A stretch of 64,000 bases of DNA, taken from contig UQZM01000005.1 in the NCBI GenBank assembly GCA_900545615.1, positions 1 through 64,000 of the forward strand, written 5' to 3'. The first letter of the stretch is position 1. The number at the start of each line of letters is the position of its first letter. Source of the DNA: an uncultured Collinsella sp. Its GTDB lineage: Bacteria > Actinomycetota > Coriobacteriia > Coriobacteriales > Coriobacteriaceae. The notes under the pieces were generated by a model. It searched no databases and was not told where the DNA came from. It was given only the letters and a program-made list of their open reading frames with translations. Shown one piece after another: positions 1 to 6,794 of the stretch. Made by a program: the position numbers and the translations under genes.

Positions 1-486
1 GGCCATACGGGCGGCGATCACGCCGGCCACGGCCTCGCCCGTGACATTCGCCCCGTCCGCCCGGGCATCGACGGCGCAGCCGTCCACCACGAGCGCCTGA
101 GAAGCGTGGATCGCGCACTGCGAGCCCGATGCCGCCAGGGACCCGGTGCCGCGAAGCGTCAGGTCGCCCCACACTTCCATGCCGCACTGCGTGATGTCCG
201 CATCGGGCGCATGCGACTCGACCACCGAGTTGCGCCCGGAAAGCGTCACGACCAGGTCGCCGTCGGCGCCGATGGCGTCGCCCGCGTAGCCGTCAAGCTC
301 CAGATGGCCGGCATCGGTCCAGGTCCAGCCGGGGCCCGACACGCCCGGCCCGTAGTACGTCGCGCCCGCGATGATGAGGCTCTCCGCGCCCGCGGCATAG
401 GAAGGCCCGCCCAGCAAGACGCATAGGCAGGCCATGGCAGCGATCGCGATGTGATGACGGCTGGTGTGGGACTCGGCGGCAAACAT
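1..486 (-). CDS. Secreted protein, N-terminal part (runs off the window)
   Basis: The minus-strand frame is open for 162 codons from an ATG at 486 to the window edge, so only the N-terminal part is seen. A GGAGCGGG ribosome-binding site lies just upstream of the ATG. Residues 1-33 look like a signal peptide: a polar start with several His, a hydrophobic core (IAIAAMACLCVLLGG) and a YAAGA cleavage-like site. The mature part is rich in Gly, Asp, Thr and Ala, with short strand-like repeats such as LTLRGTGSLAASG, which resemble secreted beta-helix or carbohydrate-binding proteins. I do not recognise a specific family, and the function stays open. Confidence 0.7.
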   Translation of the reverse strand, partial: MFAAESHTSRHHIAIAAMACLCVLLGGPSYAAGAESLIIAGATYYGPGVSGPGWTWTDAGHLELDGYAGDAIGADGDLVVTLSGRNSVVESHAPDADITQCGMEVWGDLTLRGTGSLAASGSQCAIHASQALVVDGCAVDARADGANVTGEAVAGVIAARMA

Positions 487-999
487 ACCCGCTCCGATCT
501 TCGCAGGAGCCAATTGAATGTGCACCAGAAAATGCCCTGGTAGCAGCAGCTATCAGTTTAGCGAGATCGATGCGGGAGCAAAGAGAAATCGCGTGAGGAA
601 TATTCGCAATTAGGTGTAAATCGTTTTGCCAGTCGGTGAAAGGAGGAATCGACTTACGAATGCTCGGTAGCGTCGACCTTGCCGATTCCAACTGGTTCGG
701 GCTCGACACGAGCGACTACAGCTTCGTTTACATCGCCTCGTGGAGCACCGGCAAGAAAATCTCCGAGTTGCGTGCATCGCTCAACATTGTTCGCCTGGCG
801 TCACACGGCATCATCGACGGCATCGAGGAACAAACACATGGGACACGAAAACCGGGGGAACGGGAACGTGAAGAGATGGGAAGGACGCTACGACGCGGTA
901 CCAGGCACCTGGTACCGCGTCCGCTGAGAGCCGAACCACCGAGAGGGCCGTCGATACAAGCCGATAGAATGCGCAAACTAAGAGACATCGTTCGATTTG
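487..999 (+). other. Gene-poor gap with a decayed mobile-element scrap
   Basis: No convincing intact gene is seen. On the plus strand, 660-830 reads as an open stretch (starting MLGSVDLADSNWFGLDT and containing YIASWSTGKKISELRASL) with no good ribosome-binding site. It reminds me of C-terminal parts of conjugative-element proteins of the ArdC/zincin type, but this is recall only. A 13-bp perfect inverted repeat follows at 893-920. The stretch reads as the scar of an excised or decayed element at the edge of the defence island. Confidence 0.3.
893..920. repeat. 13-bp perfect inverted repeat with 2-nt loop
   Basis: Arms at 893-905 (acgcggtaccagg) and 908-920 (cctggtaccgcgt) are exact reverse complements around CA. 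No T tract follows on either strand, so it is not an obvious terminator. It could be an operator or a recombination scar. Confidence 0.6.
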
Positions 1000-1833
1000 T
1001 CAGTTCACCGTAGCTGCTTCGTCTATCTTCTTGGAAAGAGCGTACAGCCAATCAGGAACAAGATAAGGCGCTTTTCTGTACTCGAAAATCTTTTCCTGAA
1101 CTTTCAGGATATTCTCTCTCGAAGATAGCCTGAACGATGACAAAGAACCCGCAAGTGCCCCAACCCTAGTGAAAGCATCACGGTATTCAAAGAATCTCTG
1201 AACCATCCACTCTATAATCGAGAATAGGAAAAAGAGGTTGAAGGGATTGATATCCAGGCAGAAAACCAAAACGGTCAGCGCAGCAGCGACAATAACCGCG
1301 CCGCAGATCTCGATGCATATACAGCGTTTGAACAAGCGTTTTGTCCATTCGGTATTTTGACGTTGGCATCTGGTGATTGCGTCACCCGGCCTTGCGCCCT
1401 CGATGTCTACTGAATACCAGTTATCAAGTCTTAACTTGCCGTCGTCGTCACCATGACGTTCGCGATAGCGCCCAGCCTGAAAAGCGATTCTCCTGTCGTC
1501 TCGGCACACGTTCTCGAATTTGATTCCGAAGACATCCGAATCGAAGCGCTGCTGCATGGCAGCAGCTTCGTCGATAAGGTACATGGACCGCTTTGGCAGG
1601 CAGTTGCCTGCAACCACGGTCGCAATCCAAACCAGGAAAAGAGCCTCCCAAGGCACGTTCAGAAAGATCTGTGCAACGGTAACCCCTAGCGGCAGCAGAA
1701 GGCAAACGCAGGCATTCACCAAGTCCACCAGTTTCGCATCCGTATACGTCTGGCGCTGAGCCGCCAACAGTCGTTTGCTCTCTTTACTGTTTTGAATCTC
1801 GCTGATCCTCGCGCCACTATTCAACACGATCAC
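1000..1833 (-). CDS. S-4TM-like four-helix membrane effector
   Basis: The 277-residue product has two pairs of transmembrane helices, about residues 36-58 and 61-78, then 172-193 and 197-213. A soluble segment of about 90 residues lies between the pairs and a charged amphipathic tail of about 60 residues follows. This layout and length match the S-4TM putative pore-forming effectors linked to CBASS, which are thought to kill the infected cell by opening the membrane when a cyclic nucleotide binds. The ATG at 1833 lies inside the end of rloB (17-bp overlap), so it is probably co-translated with RloB and RloA. The cyclase that would signal to it is divergently transcribed, beginning at 3890. 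Family assignment is by layout and recall; the transmembrane topology is clear. Confidence 0.7.
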   Translation of the reverse strand: MIVLNSGARISEIQNSKESKRLLAAQRQTYTDAKLVDLVNACVCLLLPLGVTVAQIFLNVPWEALFLVWIATVVAGNCLPKRSMYLIDEAAAMQQRFDSDVFGIKFENVCRDDRRIAFQAGRYRERHGDDDGKLRLDNWYSVDIEGARPGDAITRCQRQNTEWTKRLFKRCICIEICGAVIVAAALTVLVFCLDINPFNLFFLFSIIEWMVQRFFEYRDAFTRVGALAGSLSSFRLSSRENILKVQEKIFEYRKAPYLVPDWLYALSKKIDEAATVN

Positions 1834-2551
1834 CTAACGCTCCAGAGTTCAGGTAGGGCAGCAACTCCTTGACAAGCAAATGGACCGCCGTGCCCGGATT
1901 CGAGTCTGCAGGAGCAAGGCCCCTATTGAGCTTCTCGAGCCTCTCCGCATTCGAGATAGCCATACGCATGCGGCCTTCGAGGATATCAAACATGTCCGTT
2001 CGGTTCTTTTCGTACCTGCCGAAACCCTCGGCGCATAGGTGACGCGTGAGGATGGGTTCGTAAGAACCTCTGTCCAACGCGGAATCGACGTAGGCGAAGT
2101 GGAGTATGTACCACAGCTCGAAGGCCTCGTTGGTCCACGCTGCGCGGTATACCGTGCCTTTGTCACTTGCGGATGCGCAGCGTTCCTCAACGGCGTTGAA
2201 GTCGCGGGAAGGGAAGCTGTCCTTGTCATAGACGACCCAGACCTGCGTGAACCCATCGGGATCAGCAATAGCGATCGCCCCTGCCCTCTCAAACAGCGAT
2301 ACGGTGTTATCGCCCATGCCGCACACCCGCAGCGTCACGTACTCGCCATGATAACCTGCGTTGATTCGCTTCCTGAAACTCTCGAAGTAATAGGGCTCAG
2401 TCTTGGTTCCCTCGGTAACGATGAGGTAGCGCTCGGGGCGGATCTTGATTGAGGGAGCTGCGGCGCGCGGCTTCCCCCAGCTCGCCCTCATCCTCTTCGC
2501 CGTGCTCTCCTTCTTCTTGACCTCGCTGTGCTTCGGGGGCTTATTGCTCAT
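1817..2551 (-). CDS. rloB: RloB family protein (TOPRIM-like nuclease partner)
   Basis: This 244-residue protein starts at an ATG (MSNKPPKHSEV) that overlaps the last codons of rloA. A longer reading frame exists upstream but lies inside rloA. After a basic N-terminus of about 40 residues, the core has YLIVTEGTKTEPYYF and, further on, WVVYDKDSF. The Glu of TEG and the Asp pair of YDKD match the acidic positions of TOPRIM-type folds, as in the nuclease partners of AAA15 ATPases (RloB, DUF4435/AriB, OLD). RloA/RloB pairs were first named as genes linked to type I restriction loci and are considered anti-phage. It overlaps the S-4TM gene downstream, which makes a three-gene operon. The family is a confident call; the catalytic role is inferred. 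Confidence 0.85.
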   Translation of the reverse strand: MSNKPPKHSEVKKKESTAKRMRASWGKPRAAAPSIKIRPERYLIVTEGTKTEPYYFESFRKRINAGYHGEYVTLRVCGMGDNTVSLFERAGAIAIADPDGFTQVWVVYDKDSFPSRDFNAVEERCASASDKGTVYRAAWTNEAFELWYILHFAYVDSALDRGSYEPILTRHLCAEGFGRYEKNRTDMFDILEGRMRMAISNAERLEKLNRGLAPADSNPGTAVHLLVKELLPYLNSGALGDRVE

Positions 2552-3749
2552 CGCAACCGCCCCATTCCAACATGCTCCTGAGGTAGGGATCGGCGCCATA
2601 ACGACCCGCGAGGTATTGCCTGTCGTACGCATTCTGGGTGCGGATGCGCTTTCCGTCGATGTCAGCGATATCGGAAAGCGAGTACAGCGTTGATGGGCCT
2701 TCGGGGGTCTTAGCTGCGAACCAGATCTCGTCGCGTCGGAAGACGGAACTGTTGAGGATCGTCATGTCGTGCGACGTGAGCACCAGCTGCGCGCCGTTCT
2801 TGTTGATATCCCTGTTCGTGAACAGCATAATGAGATACCGGAGGAGCTTCGGATGAAGTTTCGCGTCAAGCTCGTCGGAAACAACAAGGCAGCCGCTCTC
2901 GAGCGCCCTGAGAAACGGAGGAACGAGGTTGAGCAGTTTCCTCGTGCCGTTCGACTCCTCGCCGAGCTCCAGCTCGGTGCCGTCGCTCGACTCATGCGTA
3001 AGGTAGATCTCCAGGCCCTCATCGTCTTTCTGGTAACGGATTCCCGTGATGTCAATGTCCATAGCGTTGAGCATACGCACTATCAGCTGTCTCTCTTCGT
3101 CGCCCCTCGGCTCCATAAAAAAGTCCTCGAAGGACGATTCAGAGTAGTCGAGGACCTGGCAATCGAGGAACCAGCCGAACGCCTCCTCCACCGCCTCTAT
3201 ATCGTAGTTGATCGCCAAGAACGACAGGTAGGGCATCATCGAGTCGACGTCAGTGTTCACCCCCTTGCGCCTCAGGGAGGAGCCGAGTTCGACGGCGCCG
3301 TCAGTGCGCTCGAACAGCGTGGCCTCCGCCCCCCTGCCCGCCTTTCGCCTATGCAGGTACTCCTCGACCACCTCTCCGCCGAGCACCGAGAGGATATAGC
3401 GGTATGTGTAATCGCCGACCTGGAAAATTACGCAGAACGTCGTCGCTTCGGACCGGCTCTCCGCCTCGAAAGCGTATGGCCGGCACTCAATATGGGGCGT
3501 CTTCGAGAGACGCGCCCTCAGGACGAGATACGGCATGGTGATCAGTCGCTCCAAGCACGTGAGGGCTTGGAGCACGCTGGATTTTCCCCCGCCGTTCGGA
3601 CCGTAGATCGCCGCAATCGGAAGGAACTTCTTTTTACCCGAACCCGGGATGAGCGTCTCGGCATGCTCGTCAATGGGAGCAGCGGTCATCTGCAGAGTGG
3701 TCTCACCCCGGTAGCACTTGAAATTCTCGAATGTGAACTCGATAAGCAT
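2541..3749 (-). CDS. rloA: RloA-type AAA15 family ATPase
   Basis: A 402-residue SMC/ABC-like ATPase of the AAA15 (RloA) group. The N-terminus (IEFTFENFKCYRGETTL) is typical of RecF/OLD-like ATPases. Walker A is GPNGGGKS at residues 50-57, and a signature-like ESNGTRK lies near 265. Walker B is LVVSDELDAKLHP at 288-300, and a switch His occurs in TSHD near 327. The long insert between the Walker motifs (about 100-240) is the usual coiled or lid region. Such proteins act as phage sensors that control a nuclease partner, here RloB, whose ATG overlaps the rloA stop. It is first in the operon and divergent from the CBASS cyclase gene. Confidence 0.88.
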   Translation of the reverse strand: MLIEFTFENFKCYRGETTLQMTAAPIDEHAETLIPGSGKKKFLPIAAIYGPNGGGKSSVLQALTCLERLITMPYLVLRARLSKTPHIECRPYAFEAESRSEATTFCVIFQVGDYTYRYILSVLGGEVVEEYLHRRKAGRGAEATLFERTDGAVELGSSLRRKGVNTDVDSMMPYLSFLAINYDIEAVEEAFGWFLDCQVLDYSESSFEDFFMEPRGDEERQLIVRMLNAMDIDITGIRYQKDDEGLEIYLTHESSDGTELELGEESNGTRKLLNLVPPFLRALESGCLVVSDELDAKLHPKLLRYLIMLFTNRDINKNGAQLVLTSHDMTILNSSVFRRDEIWFAAKTPEGPSTLYSLSDIADIDGKRIRTQNAYDRQYLAGRYGADPYLRSMLEWGGCDEQ

Positions 3750-3889
3750 TTTAGTTCCTTAAATAATGTATCTGTACAATGTCTATGGTAGGAATCTTAC
3801 CATTCCTTTGTTCCAATTTCAAATTGTGGTAGATTGAATGTAATAAGAAACATTTGAAGCAAAGATGCCATGCGCGGAACGGAGTAGAG
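3750..3889. promoter_or_regulatory. Divergent promoter region between rloA and the CBASS cyclase
   Basis: This 140-bp AT-rich gap separates two divergent defence operons and must carry both promoters. It contains an imperfect palindrome at 3785-3803 (atggta, 7 nt, taccat), a plausible site for a shared regulator. On the plus side TTGTTC near 3808 and TAGATT about 16 nt later could be a weak promoter. Individual elements are guesses; the shared control region is certain from the layout. Confidence 0.5.
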
Positions 3890-4984
3890 ATGAACGAGAT
3901 CGAAATCAACAATATTCTGTCGAAAGGCGCAAACCTCCTCGACATCACACCCTCGATGTTCGAAGAGGCGACGTCCCATTACAAGGCTGTAGGAGAATTC
4001 TTAGGAAACCACGGCATCGATGCGGACATATCGCCATGCGGCTCCATCTTGACAGGAACCGTGGTGAGGCCCTATTCCGAAAACGAGGACGCGTACTTCG
4101 ACATCGACGTCCTCGTGAATCGTCCGGGCTTTGACAGCGCAAACAACACACCCGGGGAAGTCAGAGACCCCGTCGATGAGACCCTCCTCAAAAGCGACAG
4201 GTACGGCAACATGGCGAAAGAATACGACGAGTGCATCACCGTTGAATACGTAGCCAACGGAATCGAGGGAGGGTTCCGACTCGATTTGAACACCTGCATA
4301 GACGACAAGACTTGCAAGACGCGCCAAGAGTACGAGGACAGTTCGGTCTCGATGGCGTGGAAGAATCCCGAACGGTGGCACGGAAGCAACCCACGCGGGC
4401 TGTGCCAGTGGTTCATCGACAAGAACGAACGCTTCGCCGCCGTGGAAAGAGCCCAAAGGAAGGCCCGAATCCTGAAGGAAAACCGAAGCCTCTACGCATC
4501 TATCGAAGATGTACCGGACTCCCTTGACCGCTCGGAGATGCAGAGAGCGGTCCAGGTTCTGAAGCGTTCTCGGGACGAGTTCTACCATCGCTGCGGTAAG
4601 TCTGAGAAGGCACCGGCATCCTGCGTAGTCACCGTCATCATCGGAAAGGTATCCGATCACCTGCCCAACAACACAAAGGCGATCGAATTCCTGGAAAGCT
4701 TCATCCAATGCGCGAGATCACTCGCAGCAGCACGGAGCCTACCTAATCCGGTTTACGATGAGGATCTGCTCCAAGAATGGGATGACGAGAGTTTCGCGCT
4801 CCTTACATTATGGGTAGAGGAAATCGATCGAAGCCTCGGCAACCTGCGCTGCGGAGCGCGGGCGAAGGGCGGCGCTGCAGCCGAAGCCATCTTCGGGAGC
4901 AAGATTGGAAAAAGAGCAATGCCCGTTACAGCGGCAGCCGTCGTTCCTAGCGTCGTCACTCCCTTGAAGCCATGGTCGATGTAG
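3890..4984 (+). CDS. cdnA: CBASS cyclic oligonucleotide synthase (CD-NTase)
   Basis: The 364-residue protein has the CD-NTase active-site pattern: GS at residues 51-52, DID at 71-73 (context YFDIDVLV) and a third acid, D132, in RLDLN. These enzymes make cyclic di- or trinucleotides when phage infection is sensed. I chose the ATG at 3890 because GGAGTAGAG precedes it; the frame is open 12 codons further upstream. The C-terminus ends in a long Ala/Pro/Val tail (SVVTPLKPWSM). In type II CBASS the cyclase C-terminus is the target of conjugation by the E2-like partner, which is encoded next with a 13-bp overlap. The likely effector is the S-4TM protein in the divergent operon. Confidence 0.85.
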   Translation: MNEIEINNILSKGANLLDITPSMFEEATSHYKAVGEFLGNHGIDADISPCGSILTGTVVRPYSENEDAYFDIDVLVNRPGFDSANNTPGEVRDPVDETLLKSDRYGNMAKEYDECITVEYVANGIEGGFRLDLNTCIDDKTCKTRQEYEDSSVSMAWKNPERWHGSNPRGLCQWFIDKNERFAAVERAQRKARILKENRSLYASIEDVPDSLDRSEMQRAVQVLKRSRDEFYHRCGKSEKAPASCVVTVIIGKVSDHLPNNTKAIEFLESFIQCARSLAAARSLPNPVYDEDLLQEWDDESFALLTLWVEEIDRSLGNLRCGARAKGGAAAEAIFGSKIGKRAMPVTAAAVVPSVVTPLKPWSM

Positions 4985-5721
4985 CGATGACCAGCCCCGA
5001 AAGGGCTATCGAGGAGCTGCTGAAAGTGCGCACTGGATTTAAGCGCGAAGCTGGACAGCAGGGAAAGGTCATCCTCACTGGACCATACTCTCTTGACGCG
5101 ACCTACAATGGCGTTCGCTTGGCGGAGGATTTCGACCTTCAACTGGTTGTCCCAGGCGACTACCCTGCAAGCCTCCCAACGGTCAGGGAGACATCCGGCG
5201 TCATCGATCCCGGGTACGAGCATCTCTACCTTAACGGGACCTTCTGTCTAGGGGTTCGGGGTGAGTTACTCCTGGCCCAACTTGAAAACCCGTCCCTTGT
5301 AGCGCTTCTCGATGGGCCGATCCGAAGCTACCTGTACTCTTATCTCTTCCGAAAAAGATACGGAAACTACCCTTTCGGAGACAGAGCTCATGGAGTCCGG
5401 GGGATCCTTCGTTACTACGAGGAGCTTTTCGGGGAAGCGGATTTTCCAACGATCATGAAGCTGCTTGGGGCCGTCTGTTTCGAAAACTACCGCGGACACC
5501 TCCCCTGCCCGTGCGGATCGGGACTTATCGCTAGAAAATGCCATGGAGAAACCATCCTCAAGCTCAAGAAGAGCGGAGCGACGGAGGCCTTCTCTTCCGA
5601 CTTTACAACAATCGCGTGTGAGCTGACCTATCTGCAGCAATCGGCTGTAAAAAGGGAGCAAGCACTTCGTCAAACCCTTATAAGCCTCCCTGGAAAGTAC
5701 CGCGCGTCGAATATTGATTAA
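4972..5721 (+). CDS. CBASS E2-like conjugating protein with C-terminal SEC-C zinc motif
   Basis: The 249-residue product has a ubiquitin-conjugating (E2/UBC-like) core. FDLQLVVPGDYPASLP lies at about 54-69, and the Cys of LNGTFCLGV (Cys92) sits where the catalytic Cys of bacterial E2 proteins is found. No E1 or JAB gene is present, so this fits the short E2-only type II CBASS, where the E2-like protein primes the cyclase by attaching its C-terminus to a target. Near residue 178 is LPCPCGSGLIARKCHG, a SEC-C zinc-binding motif (Cys179, Cys181, Cys190, His191), followed by a helical tail. It overlaps the cyclase gene by 13 bp; an in-frame ATG at 4987 is an alternative start. Neither start has a strong ribosome-binding site, which suggests translational coupling. 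Confidence 0.8.
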   Translation: MVDVAMTSPERAIEELLKVRTGFKREAGQQGKVILTGPYSLDATYNGVRLAEDFDLQLVVPGDYPASLPTVRETSGVIDPGYEHLYLNGTFCLGVRGELLLAQLENPSLVALLDGPIRSYLYSYLFRKRYGNYPFGDRAHGVRGILRYYEELFGEADFPTIMKLLGAVCFENYRGHLPCPCGSGLIARKCHGETILKLKKSGATEAFSSDFTTIACELTYLQQSAVKREQALRQTLISLPGKYRASNID

Positions 5722-6228
5722 ACAACCGGATTCCCTGTCCGCCGTCCCGGTGCGCGAGCTATACCATCTTGCATGCGACGAGATAGCGGGCTTTTGCCTG
5801 AAGGCATCCGCCTTACTCAAGGAAGCGGAGGCAGATGCCTTGGCCTACCTCAACTTCTCCCATGCGCATCGCAAGCGCCTGTGCACCAACAACGTGCAGG
5901 TGCGCGCCAGCCGAAGACTCGAGCGTCGATCCCGCGTGGCGCAGGTGTTCCCATCGAGGAGGTCCCCCATCCGCATGCTCGGGGCCGTGTTTGCCGAGAT
6001 GGATGAGGGCTGGGCATCGAGGCACAGGTTCACCGAGGATTCGATCGTGAAGGCATATGGGAAGAACGCGGGCGTTCCGGCGGGTTCCTGCACGGGGGGG
6101 ACGCCAAGGAGCATGCCAAACGCATTATCGAGCTCGTGGTGGAGGATAATCCGACAGGAAGGAAGGCGGCATGATGTTGGGACAGGATGACGATTGGATT
6201 CTAGGCGATAGCACCAACAATCGGGACG
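5722..6228 (+). mobile_element. IS256-family transposase remnant, C-terminal part, frameshifted
   Basis: The plus-strand frame encodes the end of an IS256 (mutator-type) transposase: LAYLNFSHAHRKRLCTNNVQ, then RRSRVAQVFPSRRSPIRML and AVFAEMDEGWA, matching the familiar C-terminal block. The frame breaks at a run of seven G (6094-6100). In the next frame it resumes as DAKEHAKRIIELVVEDNP and stops at 6174. The terminal sequence (6175-6228) has a near-identical copy at 19463-19516, which supports it being the element end. The N-terminal two thirds are missing, so it is dead. Confidence 0.8.
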
Positions 6229-6239
6229 CTGCCCAACCG

Positions 6240-6690
6240 ATGGTTGCCTTTCGGGAAGTGTCGAGAAAGATGGTGTAAATCGCGATCCGAAGCGAGTCGG
6301 CCCGGCGTTCTAGAATCCGGAATACGGTTGAAATCCCATGCCGCCTCGACCCTGCCCACAAGCTCGACGCCGGACTCGAGCATCTTTCCGGCCTCCGCCT
6401 CGAGCCGCGCCCAATCGACGGGACCGTCGATTCCCCGGGTGCGTCCGTCGTCGCAGGGCTCGTCCGTCCTCGCCTCCGTGAAGTACTTGGACTCCTGCCA
6501 TATCTCGTCCTGTCCGCACATGACCGCGCTTGCGAGACGCACCGGCGAGCCCGTGGAGGGAAGCACCGGCACGACGCGCGACCTGTGCTTGTTCTCTCAG
6601 TTTGTCCCCTCCTGCGCGTAGTTGGTGCGCAGGCGCTTCCAGTGGGTCGGCAGAAAGTTGTTACCGTCAATGGGAAATCGGTCAATTGGG
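6240..6690 (-). mobile_element. Second IS256-family transposase remnant, opposite orientation
   Basis: On the minus strand, 6690-6240 encodes another transposase C-terminus: LPTHWKRLRTNYAQEGTN, a stop, then SRVVPVLPSTGSPVRLASAV and DEIWQESKYFTEA, ending in RLEAEAGKMLE. The in-frame stop and lost N-terminus show it is a relic. It converges with the remnant at 5722-6228. The DNA 6258-6285 between them (gtgtcgagaaagatggtgta) looks like a terminal repeat of this element. Confidence 0.75.
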
Positions 6691-6794
6691 GCTAGATGGA
6701 TAAATCAGGCAGGGCCATTGCAGCACTACGTGCCGAAAACTCGGCCAGCGACGAGAAGTTTGTGAAACGTTTTGTGAAGCGTGGCAGGACGAAG

